Numbered from the stretch's first letter, positions 1 to 10,280 are shown. The stretch is 64,000 bases of DNA from Rhyacophila brunnea (GCA_022495005.1 JAGYXB010000180.1:372001-436000); one strand, 5' to 3'. Translations and numbers: made by a program. Notes: generated by a model from the sequence alone, not told the origin.

Positions 1-1052
1 ACAATTGTGCAAGTACTTCATTTGCATCCTTTCCTGCTTTTTTGAAGATATCTATCGTTAAACCGTCTTCCCCGAGGGCTTTCCCACTTTTCATGTAATT
101 TAAAGCATGGGTTACTTCCCAGGATGTAATTTCGGGAGTATGGTCTTCCAAATTTCCATTTCTCTGAAGATCTAAGTCTATAGTCGTATTGTCAGTGTCA
201 TCACTGTAGAGATCGCTGTAGAACTCTTCAACTCGGCTTAACAAGTGTTCCCAATTTCTGACGATAGAACCATCTTTTCCTTTTAGTGCTGTGATTTGAC
301 GTTTTCCTATCGACAAGCATTGCTTGTTTTTGTTTAAACTTCTGCCTGCTTTCACAATTGCTTGTATGAGGTTTACATTGAATTTACGAAGGTCTTCTCT
401 AATCTTCCTTCGGAGGGTTTTGCAAAGTAATGAAAACTCCATATCATTTTGTGCCTGTCTATCGCTCTTGGTTTTCCTTCTCTGCTCCATAAGATTCAAT
501 GTTGCCTTTGAAAGCTTGGTGGAAGGTGTAACTTCTGAGCTTTTTACGCCTGTTTTTTTCTGCACATTGTAGAATAATATTCGTTATATCCTCCGCGTTG
601 GATAGGGAAACGGTTTCGTTCTCATCTAAGAAAGCCGATAGTGCATTTGTGAGTTCATTTTGGAATTCAGTGTTGTTCTGCAGGTATACGCGAGCATTTG
701 ACTTCTTCTGCAGTTTGGATCTTTCTGATTTGACGTTCAATCTTATCTTACATCTCACCATCCGGTGATCACTGCCGGTGTTAAACTGATTGATCACCTT
801 ACAGTTTAAAAATTTATATTTTCTGTCAGTGAGGATGTAATCGATTTCGCTGGTCCTTCCTGTCGGGCTTCTCCACGTCCATTTACGTGTAGGTTTATGT
901 TGAAAAAAGGAATTCATGATGTGAAGATTGTTGGTTTCAGCAAACTCCACAAGCATGTTCCCTCTACCATCCCTTGAGCCATGTCCGAAATGTCCGACCG
1001 CTACGTCATCTCTTTGGTATGATCCAATACGTGCATTAGAGGGCACAGTAGA
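1..1052 (-). pseudogene. RTE-type LINE fragment: endonuclease end and linker to reverse transcriptase
   Basis: Read on the minus strand, 1046-459 encodes about 195 residues of an apurinic-type endonuclease. The hallmark GSDHRMV segment (the catalytic SDH of the APE family) and an SEIDYILTD segment just before it are visible. The frame breaks near 470-480 and the protein continues in another frame to the window edge. That part contains KGKDGSIVRNWEHL and then SGKALGEDGLTID, the usual entry into the RT fingers of RTE-like elements. The 5' part of the endonuclease is missing at 1052, where another LINE tail abuts. The copy is frameshifted and dead. The RTE assignment rests on motif style; a related clade is possible. 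Confidence 0.85.
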
Positions 1053-1615
1053 GGTTACAAATTACAAATTCAAGATGTTCACAACAATACGCGAAAAACA
1101 AAGAAATATTATTCAAACAGTATTAAAAAATATTAGAAAAAAAGTAAAATACAAAAATTATGAAGTACCTACATGAAAGTTTGCCGAATGAGCTAAGTAG
1201 ACTTTATTTTAATAATTTATAAAACAACGTCTACTTTACACGTCCTCACGTAGGTGGAATATATCAATATCTAAAGCGATATTATCCGTTCAATCGGCAT
1301 TACAAATGGCAGGAAAGTTCTGCAGAAGTCTTTGAGATAACAAATAACTGATATTCTCGATTTATAAGATAGTTGTCAGAGACACATAGGTTGGTCGAGA
1401 CTATCAGGAATGGCAGAGTTCACATTAACACTACGTATACGTTTATTTGTAGCCAAATATAGATTTGTTCCGGCCTTTTGACTACATTATGTAGCATACC
1501 TAAGAGAAAGTCAGTTCGATAAAGCTACGGATAGAATTCATGCAGCCAAAAGTAAAAAAGTCTCAAGAGTTTATTCTGATTCTTCTCCACCATAATACCT
1601 ACCATACTTCAACTA
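1053..1615 (-). mobile_element. CR1/Jockey-type LINE 3' end, copy 1
   Basis: This segment matches 8363-8955 and 51225-51790 along most of its length, and 63555-63965 in the opposite orientation. On the minus strand the family encodes the terminal part of a LINE protein with RNRDHQLFILP followed by RTNLPLVMPI, the pattern seen at the C-terminus of CR1/L2/Jockey-like polymerases. In this copy the frame is heavily broken. Its 3' end lies at 1053, directly against the RTE fragment, so it is a 5'-truncated insertion. Confidence 0.7.
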
Positions 1616-2368
1616 GACTGCTTCTAACTGAGGAAATATAGAAAATTTTGGATACCTTAATATACAGAAAGACCCGGGAAATAACTGTCGTTTTAAATTA
1701 AACTTGAGAAAATCCACGTGACCTTGTCGTATGACTCGATTTGTATTGAAATATTCACGGTATGTCTCAGGAGTGAGAGAAAAGAAAGGTCTGAATTCCA
1801 GTTCTACTGAGGCTTGGTTTATCGTTATTATCATACAGTAGGCTGCGACTTTAGGATAATAGTTTGACGATGAGTGAAATGAGTACCTAAAAGAAGACGA
1901 AAACATATAATTTTCATGACAGACGGAAAATTGATTGTTTCAGCCAAATAAAATGACCCATTGTCAATTTTCTTGATTGTTTATTACGATTATTAAACTT
2001 CGAACGCAAAAAAGTGACTGTTACATGGTTTGAATGGGATGTGGCGTCGTTTTGTTTAAAATAGAACTAATCATATACCTGCATACTTTATTAAATGTAA
2101 GCTGTAATTTTTATAATGGCAATACACTAGAACATAAAAAGGCATGTATTCACGGCAATAATATTAAATAAACTGAACGAAAGTAAAATATTAATTGTTT
2201 TGAATTAATACCGTTTCCAAGTAGGCAAATATTATTCATGAATAGTCCCAAATTGAGAGAGAGAGATCATCTCGCCTCATTATATTGAGTTTTATACTTG
2301 AGCGTTGATAAGTATTTTATTTTTGTAGTCTAGCTAATGGTGTTATAACCGAAACAGCTGTCGATAAA
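1616..2368. other. AT-rich stretch without a recognised gene
   Basis: I see no coding signal here. The segment 2336-2366 is close (about five mismatches in 32 bases) to the inner arm of the large palindrome at 24355-24552, so it is probably a fragment of that element family. A short GA-rich run sits near 2258-2268. Confidence 0.5.
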
Positions 2369-2618
2369 TGTGTCGCTAGATTTCAAAATCAGCCAAGTCC
2401 ATAATGGATGAATAGGAGAAAAAACAGCTTTTTGTTTTCTCAAGTACACAGTCACTAGCGTGAAAGTTTATATTATTTCGATTATAGGATATTTAAATTA
2501 CAAAAGTTCCACATTTCCACATGCAGAAATGTTAGAAAGCAGTAGTTATTCAACAATTCACAAAAAAGTCAAAAATACCTAAATGTGGACTTGGCTGATT
2601 TTGAAATCTAGGGACACA
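2369..2618. mobile_element. MITE family A, copy 1 (250 bp, TIR TGTGTCGCTAGATTTC)
   Basis: The two ends are inverted copies of each other over about 35 bases. The left end reads TGTGTCGCTAGATTTCAAAA and the right end ends with the complement (GATTTTGAAATCTAGGGACA, then CA). A second copy in the reverse orientation lies at 42799-43045 with the same ends and interior. There is no coding capacity. The superfamily is not assigned because the flanking duplication is ambiguous. Confidence 0.8.
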
Positions 2619-2639
2619 AATAACCTAAAGAATTATTTA

Positions 2640-2902
2640 TATTTATAAATGAAATCCTAAATTACGTATTTTTTATTTAACGAATAATTCACAAGATTTA
2701 AGAATTTAACATTCTAATTATTGAACATACATAGTTTAACTCTAATTTAACTCTTTGATTTTAATAGTAACTTAATTTGGAAAGCACTTCAGAGAGTATT
2801 AAGAGCCATTAGTGAAAATTTGTCGCAATTAAGTATGATACCCATGGGGCAGGGCTTTAACCTAGGGGCCCAGCGTGACGGATCGACCAGCCAAGTGAGA
2901 TA
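2640..2902 (-). repeat. Foldback family F remnant, target of the LTR element
   Basis: The left part (2660-2745) is the reverse complement of the tail found at 28790-28860 and 31505-31580: it has an ACGAATAATTCACAAGATTT-like start and then a TTGAACATACATA segment. Further right, AATTTGTCGCAATTA recurs at 28645 and, in inverse form, at 31672. A GC-richer tRNA-like stretch follows (2840-2900). The LTR retrotransposon is inserted just after it. Confidence 0.5.
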
Positions 2903-2908
2903 AACATA

Positions 2909-3542
2909 TGAGGGTGGAAGGAGTCCGCAGACCAGTGAAATGTGTAAATAGCAGTTAAGACAGTTAAGAAAACCTAAAGATTACAACATTTTAATAATCA
3001 CAATATTTTAATATTTTATTTAATGTTTTAATAATCAGCAAAACACGGCCGTGCGAACTGATATATGATCGTTTTCCACCGGCCGAAGAAATACTCACGT
3101 GTCGGATGTCATTTGTTGCACCACAGGAATGAACCAGTAAACAGTGCATTCCTGTCTTTGTGTCGTGAGAAATCCATTGTTGGATTGATAACGTTTGTAC
3201 CTTAATCAAATTTCGCAGACAAAATCCCAGGAATCAATCCGCAGTGTGGGAACAAAAACAATAAATTTACCCACGCTGTGGATAGCATTTTCTTTGTCTA
3301 CTTTCAATATAAAAACAGACGTGGCAATCCAACAAGAACTCAGTACCTTAAATTCGCTCGTCTTAATAACACGCTTCTCGCTTCAACGTTAAAATAACTT
3401 TTATCACAAACACTATCGTCGTAATCTAATGTATAAACTTTGTATTATTCAAGCTGTAAATTGAATTTGTAATTTGTGTTAAGGGATAATAAATACAGGG
3501 TACTCTTTATACACACGCAACTTCTGATTCCATCCCTTGCCA
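2909..3542 (+). repeat. 5' LTR
   Basis: The LTR begins TGAGGGTGGAAGG and ends CATCCCTTGCCA. A polyadenylation-type AATAAA lies at 3488-3493, about 50 bases from the end, in the position expected for the R region. The small open frames inside it (for example 2991-3209 on the minus strand and 3195-3392 on the plus strand) recur in the other LTR and are not considered genes. Confidence 0.95.
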
Positions 3543-3545
3543 AAG

Positions 3546-3563
3546 TGGTGACCCCGAGAAAAA
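3546..3563 (+). promoter_or_regulatory. Putative primer-binding site
   Basis: TGGTGACCCCGAG starts three bases after the LTR, where a tRNA-primed element carries the complement of a tRNA 3' end (TGG pairs with CCA). A second, similar copy, TGGTGACCCGT, begins at 3600. I could not assign the tRNA species from memory. Confidence 0.7.
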
Positions 3564-3804
3564 ATCAACCGACCTTACGTCACCCACCACGTGCAACAGT
3601 GGTGACCCGTAAAGTAAAATTCAATTCATTCATTTTCATTTTACAGACTTGGTTTAATTTTTTGTTAATTACCATTTTACTGTGTTTGTGAGAAAGTTAT
3701 TTTTTCGTTGGAGCGAGAACCCGCCGCGTTCAACTACAACGCCGTCTTTGCGTTAAGTCACCGAGTTCGATCTCCACATCACTCCGTGACCTGTCAACGT
3801 CACG

Positions 3805-4409
3805 ATGTACAGTACCAGGGCATCCGCTGCCACATCCAGCACCATGGAAGAGGACACCGCATCTGGGTACCAAACATCGACGACGAAAGCGCACCAAGAC
3901 TCACCAGTCGCATCACCGATTTCATCACCTTGGCCCGATGATAGCTGCTCATCAACGTCACAGGACAGTTCCGACAGCGGCCCCATCAGACTTGGAGCCC
4001 CGGAGAGTCCTGACTGCAGCATCATCAGACCCAGCTCGCCTGATGACTCCGACAACCCAACCTGGTCGTGATCAGGAGCTGTCAACTTCCACCAGGTGAT
4101 AATCGCCAGGTTGGAACGACTGGTCGCCGGACTACGACGTGTAGCAGCACTAGACAACACACACCAAGCAGCCAAGGATCCACATCCTTGCGCCCGTCAT
4201 CCACGTTCATCCAGCTGCCAGCGCAGCCGAATCACCGGAGCCCTGTGGACTCCTCAGCAAATCAGGAGGAGGCAGTTCCGGTGCCGCCAGCAGCTGGACC
4301 AAACACCACCAGCGTCACGACGGAGAGCCCAAGGCAGCCCGCTTTGGCCACCGTCGCCCGCCGGTTGGTGTGCGCAGACGGGATGCTAACTTCGCCCAGG
4401 CAAGTTTAA
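3805..4409 (+). pseudogene. S/P/T-rich gag-like reading frames of the LTR element (frameshifted)
   Basis: An ATG at 3805 opens an 88-codon frame rich in Ser, Thr, Pro and Asp that stops at 4071. A second frame (4068-4409) continues with the same composition, which suggests one original low-complexity protein broken by a frameshift near 4071. No zinc knuckle or protease motif is visible. The position just downstream of the primer site suggests a gag leader or a truncated gag. Function is not established; the frames could also be chance ORFs in GC-richer DNA. Confidence 0.45.
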
Positions 4410-4811
4410 GGTTTTTCCTACACACGTACATACGCAATTAACATAGTACAAACCCACGCATTTAAATTCATTGGCAAACCTAGAATCCAACCCGACTTTC
4501 ATCCCTAAGGCAATTTTACTCGAAGAAGCTATTCTAAACAATAGATAGTTTTCTGACGATGAGTAATTGGCTTAGGCGACTTTTGATATTTCCACAACCC
4601 TAGACTTCTCATTCAATCAAACATTTTTGCAAACCGCTCAGTAGTTCAATTTTTGTTCTTTCTTGAACTACCCCCACTGCTTCCTGTTATTCACATACAG
4701 AAGATATGTTCTAACAGAGCAGCCCTCTTGGCCCTGTGAAACTCACTCACAGCTAAGACGCTCTTTTCCTCACTTCTGCGGACATCGCAAGTTGGAAAAC
4801 CCAAACGCAAA
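4410..4811. other. Non-coding interior of the LTR element
   Basis: This stretch lies where pol should be. I see no protease, RT or RNase H motifs. It joins the gag-like part to the integrase-like tail, so an internal deletion or replacement of several kilobases probably happened in an ancestor. Confidence 0.5.
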
Positions 4812-5144
4812 ATGTTTCCATTGACTCCTCAAGTTTACCCGGATCCATATCAAATACAAGTCTCAACATTGATTCTACCAGCAATGTACGTACCTACATT
4901 CATTTGCCCCAATTCATTAAAGTGCCATGTACATGTTCATTCAGTATACACAAAACGCAAAACAAGGAAAAACCTAAAGCAAACCGAAGCAAGTTTCAAA
5001 TTGCAACTCAATACCACTTCAAGAAAACCAGCGTACATTCTCAAGGAAAATAAAACAATGGAACAGCCTGAGAAAAAACCTGACACCGTGAGAGCTCGTG
5101 TTACTCGATACGGCAGACGTGTCCATTTTCCAGACCGTCTCTAG
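4812..5144 (+). pseudogene. Integrase C-terminal-tail-like ORF of the LTR element
   Basis: The 110-codon frame starts at an ATG and ends with RVTRYGRRVHFPDRL just before the stop at 5144. The pattern TRxGRxVxFPDR followed by the end of the protein is typical of the extreme C-terminus of insect Gypsy-like Pol polyproteins, just after the integrase. The upstream part has no zinc-binding HHCC or DDE residues, so only the tail of Pol is left. It supports deletion of the pol core rather than a TRIM of unrelated origin. Confidence 0.5.
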
Positions 5145-5414
5145 GCCAGTGGAGCAAATATCGGTTAACAACATCAGGCACGAGCCAAACAAAGCAATCG
5201 GGGTCGTGTTTCAAAACAGCACGCGGAGTTTCCGATTTCAAAACAGCAACGTTAGCAAATGCAAGGACACACATCGACCTAGAATGTAGGTCAGTGGCGT
5301 ACGCAATACATAAAATGCAGGCATAAACAATTTATTCACAATAAATGCGGATAACTCAACAGGATTATTCAGTATTTTACCATCAGCATCACCAGGAGAC
5401 ACCAGCATACGAAA

Positions 5415-5666
5415 ATGGGTGCACAACAGACAAAGGAAGAGATAATCGTCGCACAGACTGCGTCGGGCGGAGCAATTGCCAACGACACGTCGACAGGCCA
5501 ACTGTCGTGGGCAACGCTTGCCTTGATTATCGTCATCATTGCCGCAGTTTCCAGCTACCTGCTATGGACAAATTGCAAAAAGCTTATCACCAAAAGAGTC
5601 ATCAAGGACATGAGAGCAGACGTCCCGGGATGTAGACCTCCGCAGCATCCACCGAGACAGATCTGA
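5415..5666 (+). CDS. Small predicted N-myristoylated single-pass membrane protein in the LTR element
   Basis: The 83-residue ORF begins MGAQQTKEEIIVAQ. Gly2 with Thr6 fits the N-myristoylation pattern MGxxxS/T. A hydrophobic helix follows at about residues 33-54 (starting LSWATLALIIVIIAAVSSYL), then a Cys and a Lys/Arg-rich tail (CKKLITKRVIKDMRA) and a Pro-rich end. No signal peptide precedes the helix. It lies 3' of the integrase-like tail and ends about 74 bases before the 3' LTR, the place where some insect LTR elements carry an env or accessory ORF. It is far too short for a fusion glycoprotein. It is the best-preserved frame of the element. Its role is unknown; assembly or budding at membranes is only an inference. 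Confidence 0.65.
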   Translation: MGAQQTKEEIIVAQTASGGAIANDTSTGQLSWATLALIIVIIAAVSSYLLWTNCKKLITKRVIKDMRADVPGCRPPQHPPRQI

Positions 5667-5726
5667 TTGGACCTTCAAGCGACCACCTCTACCTACTTTC
5701 ATCGCGATCTACGTGCCGCACATCGC

Positions 5727-5739
5727 TGGAAGGGGGGTG
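5727..5739 (+). promoter_or_regulatory. Polypurine tract
   Basis: GGAAGGGGGG lies directly before the TGTGAGGG start of the 3' LTR, the standard site for plus-strand priming in LTR elements. Confidence 0.8.
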
Positions 5740-6373
5740 TGAGGGTGGAAGGAGTCCGCAGACCAGTGAAATGTGTAAATAGCAGTTAAGACAGTTAAGA
5801 AAACCTAAAGATTACAACATTTTAATAATCACAATATTTTAATATTTTATTTAATGTTTTAATAATCAGCAAAACACGGCCGTGCGAACTGATATATGAT
5901 CGTTTTCCACCGGCCGAAGAAATACTCACGTGTCGGATGTCATTTGTCGCACCAAAGGAATGAACCAGTAAACAGTGCATTCCTGTCTTTGTGTCGTGAG
6001 AAATCCATTGTTGGATTGATAACGTTTGTACCTTAATCAAATTTCGCAGACAAAATCCCAGGAATCAATCCGCAGTGTGGGAACAAAAACAATAAATTTA
6101 CCCACGCTGTGGATAGCATTTTCTTTGTCTACTTTCAATATAAAAACAGACGTGGCAATCCAACAAGAACTCAGTACCTTAAATTCGCTCGTCTTAATAA
6201 CACGCTTCTCGCTTCAACGTTAAAATAACTTTTATCACAAACACTATCGTCGTAATCTAATTTATAAACTTTGTATTATTCAAGCTGTAAATTGAATTTG
6301 TAATTTGTGTTAAGGGATAATAAATACAGGGTACTCTTTATACACACGCAACTTCTGATTCCATCCCTTGCCA
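5740..6373 (+). repeat. 3' LTR
   Basis: It has the same 634-bp length as the 5' LTR, with three substitutions: T/C and C/A near 5948-5955 and G/T near 6261. It is followed by the duplicated AACATA. Confidence 0.95.
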
Positions 6374-6379
6374 AACATA

Positions 6380-6800
6380 TATCACACAATTCCACTGATA
6401 GTGAAAAAATGCTATTTCGCTATCAGCATACTAAGATTTAAAAATATGTGCTTCTGCGATGCTATTTTTAATTATCGTTTGTCGATATTCGACGACTCCA
6501 TAATTCAAGTGGATATTTTAAAAATACAAAAAATCCTCGAACTCTATTTGGAATACACAACTGTAGACGTCACACTGCCTTTAACCTTGGCGATAGGTAG
6601 GGGGCCCGCTTCAAGATGTAGGGGCATGGTGATACCCATAGCATAGTGGTATATGTGCATGGGCGCGAAACCCGAGATGTGCAGGTTCAATCCTGCTGGG
6701 TGTCGTATTTTTTTCAAAATATATTTTTTCTATAGGTTATATAATATTTTCTCAGAAGTGTTCAAAATTATGTATGTTAAATCCTAAATGTTTAACTATT
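6380..6800 (+). repeat. Foldback family F element with tRNA-like module
   Basis: After the LTR element the older repeat continues. At 6630-6705 there is a tRNA-like stretch with an A-box-like AGCATAGTGGTATATG and a B box GGTTCAATCC. It is followed by a T-rich run and then the F-family segment (TTTTTTCTAT, then TTTTCTCAGAAGTGTTCAAA, then ATTATGTATGTT). The same order of tRNA-like module followed by F arm recurs at 28630, 59600 and, inverted, at 30120. It is a SINE-like or composite element, not a functional tRNA gene. Confidence 0.55.
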
Positions 6801-7129
6801 GGCATAGGTCCAATGATGCCATACCATACAGTAAAATTGTGTACATTCAATGCTTGTTTATGAATCATTCGAGAGGTATCCGAGCTTCAAAACTGTCAAT
6901 TTTCTTTACTTAAATATACTGTTTGTGACAATTCCATTTCTAAAATAAAGCAGTGGCACCCTATTGCCCAGTTCTTTACTGTTGAGTTGGTGCGACGGGG
7001 CGTCTGTCGTGACAGTTTTATTCTCTGCATAAATACGCGCCCCCTCGACCATGCCCTTTTCAAAATCCAACTTTCGCTGTAATTTTCCAACGGGACTTAT
7101 GCACTTGTTCACTCTTGAAAGATCTTGAA
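6801..7129. other. No recognised gene
   Basis: This AT-rich stretch holds short open frames on the minus strand without family features. I see nothing assignable. Confidence 0.4.
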
Positions 7130-7540
7130 AAGTCCGATTCAATTTTTAAACGCTGCGATAATTAAATTTATTATTGCATTCGGACTAAATAAAAAGAAAA
7201 TAATTAGCTCAAAAATACAGTGCCGATCAGGGAACTCAGAAATAATGGGAATTGAAATACCTAACGGGCAAGCAGAAGCAGGCAACCGATCTCGAGTAAG
7301 CAAGAATACGGAATAAATTTAAATATGTGTGAAGAATACGTTATACGTCGAATACTGAAAACTGTTCTCGGTTTATGCATTTACGCTCATTTAATATTGG
7401 TGTAATACACACATTGTTGCACGTGCATAAAGCGTGGTTTATTTTCGTCGGACACTCACACATTTAAAACCCTGTATCAACATGTGGCGTATTGAACATA
7501 GCCTATCGGTATTTTATTTATTATCTGTTCTGTGGTGCCG
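7130..7540 (+). repeat. Dispersed repeat K, copy 1
   Basis: Starting with TTAAATTTATTATTGCATTC and running through CAGGGAACTCAGAAATAATG to TTATTATCTGTTCTGTGG, this segment recurs at 12873-13195 (same strand) and twice in inverse orientation at 48778-49160 and 49161-49920. At 12873 it follows a LINE protein tail directly, so it may be a LINE 3' untranslated region. Confidence 0.65.
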
Positions 7541-8362
7541 ATAATACAAATTGTATAAAATCAAAATTTGAATTTTCTGTAATTCACTATTACGAACAAT
7601 CAAAGAAAAATTTAAATTTATTATTTCATATAATATAGTCATAAATAATAAATCAATCCACCTTACAAAATCCAGTGTTATGTTTTCGGCAACGAAAATT
7701 CTTACCGATGGGCCCCGATCCTTCACGTGGTCCAGTGGAGGATGTATATCAGTAATGAGACTCAGTGGATGTTATTCTTCAGTGATGTTTATTCGTCATG
7801 GTCTCAAAGTAAAGTTACGTGATCTAAATAAAAGGGAAATGACTCAGAAGAGTTTGATCCGCAATGAAACAACTCGGAGAGTAGAGCTGAGTTAAGTTTG
7901 AACTAGTTGATGATATTAGAATCATTTACAATTATTGTATAAACATGAAATAGTAAGTAAGTAATATTAGTGACGCTCAGTTCATGAACAAGGGTTTATA
8001 TGTGTGTGGTAACACAGATAGATAAGGTGGATAAATTGGGGATGATAAATTATATAATATTCAGTACCTAGGTACACTGCAATGGTCGAAATCTCACAAA
8101 TCGAATATTCTTAGATAATTATATTCTTATTCGTAGATAATTAGTAACTTAGGGTGTCGATGAATTAAATAAAACACAATTTATTGTCATTGGGGAAATA
8201 TTATAATAGAGGGAGAGTTGTGGATACATGTCACCAGAAATATTTGTTTCCCGAGCAAAATTTAATATTTTGTTGTTAAAACTGAATTTGAATACAGCCA
8301 AAAATAACTGTCAAAATCCGGCTCATAGATAATACCTATTTTCAATTTCAATTTATTTTCAA
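7541..8362. other. AT-rich stretch without a recognised gene
   Basis: There are no coding or repeat features I can support, apart from short homopolymer runs. Open frames at 7514-7726 and 7680-7895 have no recognisable motifs. Confidence 0.4.
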
Positions 8363-8955
8363 TTTTTTTTTTTTTTTTTTTTAAACATATTGTGAACATT
8401 ACAAATTATAAGTTTAAGACGTTCACAACATGACATTTAGAAACAAAGATATATAAATATAACAGTATTACATAAAAAAAGAGATAGATGAGTAGATAAA
8501 TTAGGTAGGTACAAGGAAGTACACCGGATGAGTTAAACAGACCCTATTTTAAGAATTTATAAAACAACGTTCACCTAAACTCATTGTCACGTAGGTGGAA
8601 TATATCAACACCCGAAGCAATTTCGTTGAAAATAGTTATCGCCCTCCCAATTGGCATTACCAGTGGCAGGTTGGTTCTGCACCTTGGGAGAATAAACAAC
8701 TGATGGTCTCTATTTCTAAGATAGTTATCAGGGACACACAGGTCAATACTGCCCAGAATGACAGAGTTCTCATTTATACCTCGTATAAGTCGAAAAAATA
8801 CGTAGCTAAATAAAAATTTCTTCTAAATTGCAGACTGCAGTATGTAAGCATGCCTAAGAGAAAGTCAGTTGGATAAAGCCACGGATAGTATCCATACAAC
8901 CTCAAGTAAAGTAGTCTCAAGAATTTCTTCTGTACCTTCTCCACCATAAATCAAT
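8363..8955 (-). mobile_element. CR1/Jockey-type LINE 3' end with poly-A tail, copy 2
   Basis: On the minus strand the element ends in a run of 20 A (seen as T at 8363-8382). The translated minus strand shows LCVPDNYLRNRDHQLFILP and RTNLPLVMPIGRAITIFNE, the conserved end of CR1/L2-like LINE polymerases. It is truncated at about 8955. It is the cleanest copy of the family in the window and shows the orientation and the tail. Confidence 0.8.
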
Positions 8956-9234
8956 ACTTCAACTGATGCGATATACATCATCTCTGATTCCCGTCGTTTG
9001 ATTACAAATTATATCAAAAAACCAAAATTGTATTTACCTTGGAATCTATCGGCAAAATTGAAATAATGATTCCTTCCTACTTTACCGTTAGATATAAAAA
9101 TGTGTGGTAAAATCTATTTCTGTTTTGCTCAAAAAATCAAAACTAAAGCTTGCACTATACGTAGTACAGTATTCATTAATGGGTTTTAACAGGTTGATTA
9201 ATTGTAAATGTGAAAATACGTCGTAATAATAATT

Positions 9235-9445
9235 AGAGATTCGCCCACGATTGCCGAGTAACGTGTCGGCTTATAATGTCGTGGTTCCCAGGTCCGAATC
9301 CCGGTTCTGGCAACAATTAACATGTTGTTTTTTTTCCAATCTGTATTTGGACCTAATATGTTGAGCTAGGTAGCTAACATCCGTTTCTCGGTAAACGAAA
9401 AATCTGTTAATACAACCTGTAATCTGTGTTTTCTTACGATCGAAT
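9235..9445 (+). mobile_element. tRNA-derived SINE, family N, copy 1
   Basis: The head has an A-box-like GATTGCCGAGTAACGTG and a B box GGTCCGAATCC, spaced as in a tRNA. A body follows (GTTTTTTTTCCAATCTGTAT, then AATCTGTTAATACAACCTG) that is shared with 62643-62850 and, inverted, with 21080-21300. Confidence 0.7.
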
Positions 9446-9465
9446 CATGTTTTACCGAAATATTT

Positions 9466-10280
9466 TTGAAGTTATACTTCTTTAGGCGCGTTTGGAAAAT
9501 CAGAACAGAGTGTATTTTTGGCGTGTGACATGTAACACATAATTTATTTCTTCACAAAAAAATAAACGCGTTCGATTGGATTCAAACATCCGATTGTTCG
9601 GTTATCAGCCGAACGCACTGCCTTTACGCCATGGTAGGTATGATAATGCAATCATGACGATTATACGGTATAATAATTATAGTTGAGAATTGTTACGTTA
9701 CCTAGGCAGCGAATTTATTATTATATGTACGAGGAATTGTTCCGTTGCCTAGGAAGCGAATTTATTATTGTTGGCCAAAATAAAATTAAAACAACGAGAA
9801 ATAATTAGATAATTTATTTAGTGATTAAAGTGTCTACAAATAAACCAGCGGCACTCCAATAAGCGGCCCTCCTTTATTCTAGGTTTTATTGATATGGGGC
9901 TATTAAAACGTCTATTCTATCTTATATCATACTTTATTATTTGACAGATCTGAAAATAACGTCTCGCGCAATGATGTGATCATAGCCGACCAGTGACCGT
10001 AGAATAAGGACTATGGATTATTTTACTTGGTAAAAAATATTCTTTTGCGTTGTGAATTGTACCTACTCCTTTTCATATGTGATTAGCTGTCAAAACTAAG
10101 CTTAATATTTTAAAGTGTGATAGGTACGTTACTTTTGTTTGGTATTACATATTTAGTTTACGTGAAAACTATTTTCTAACTGTTTGAATATTTTTGGTTG
10201 ATGTGAATTTTGACTAACGCGGTGTGTGATTATTTTACTTTGTTACGACGAAGAAGTATAACTCCTAACGCGCGTACATA
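9466..10280. mobile_element. Long-TIR element P, copy 1, with embedded tRNA-like SINE
   Basis: The left end contains GAAGTTATACTTCTTTAGGC, and its reverse complement recurs near the right end (10247-10272, GAAGAAGTATAACTCCTAAC). At 9565-9640 a minus-strand tRNA-like unit has B box GGATTCAAACATCC read in complement and an A-box-like GGCGTAAAGG. The whole arrangement, SINE position included, recurs at 15582-16110, so the SINE was inside the element before it spread. Confidence 0.6.

Larger units (their letters stand above)
2903..6379 (+). mobile_element. Young non-autonomous LTR retrotransposon with 6-bp target duplication
   Basis: Two direct 634-bp LTRs (2909-3542 and 5740-6373) start with TGAGGG, end with TTGCCA and flank a 2.2-kb interior. 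The host hexamer AACATA occurs immediately outside both ends (2903-2908 and 6374-6379), as expected for integrase-made target duplication. The LTRs differ at only three positions, so insertion is recent. The interior has a primer-binding site, a polypurine tract, S/P/T-rich gag-like reading frames, an integrase-like tail and a small membrane-protein ORF, but no protease, reverse transcriptase, RNase H or integrase core. It must have moved with proteins supplied by a relative. A Ty3/Gypsy-like affinity is likely from the primer-site style and the integrase tail, but is not proven. Confidence 0.93.

Noticed and set aside
2991..3392. Open frames in the LTR (repeated at 5822-6223)
   Set aside because: They are identical in both LTRs, on opposite strands, lack any motif and lie in regulatory LTR sequence.
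9565..9640. Possible true tRNA gene
   Set aside because: A and B boxes are present, but acceptor and anticodon stems do not pair well, and the unit is embedded in a repeat seen twice. The other tRNA-like units fail in the same way.
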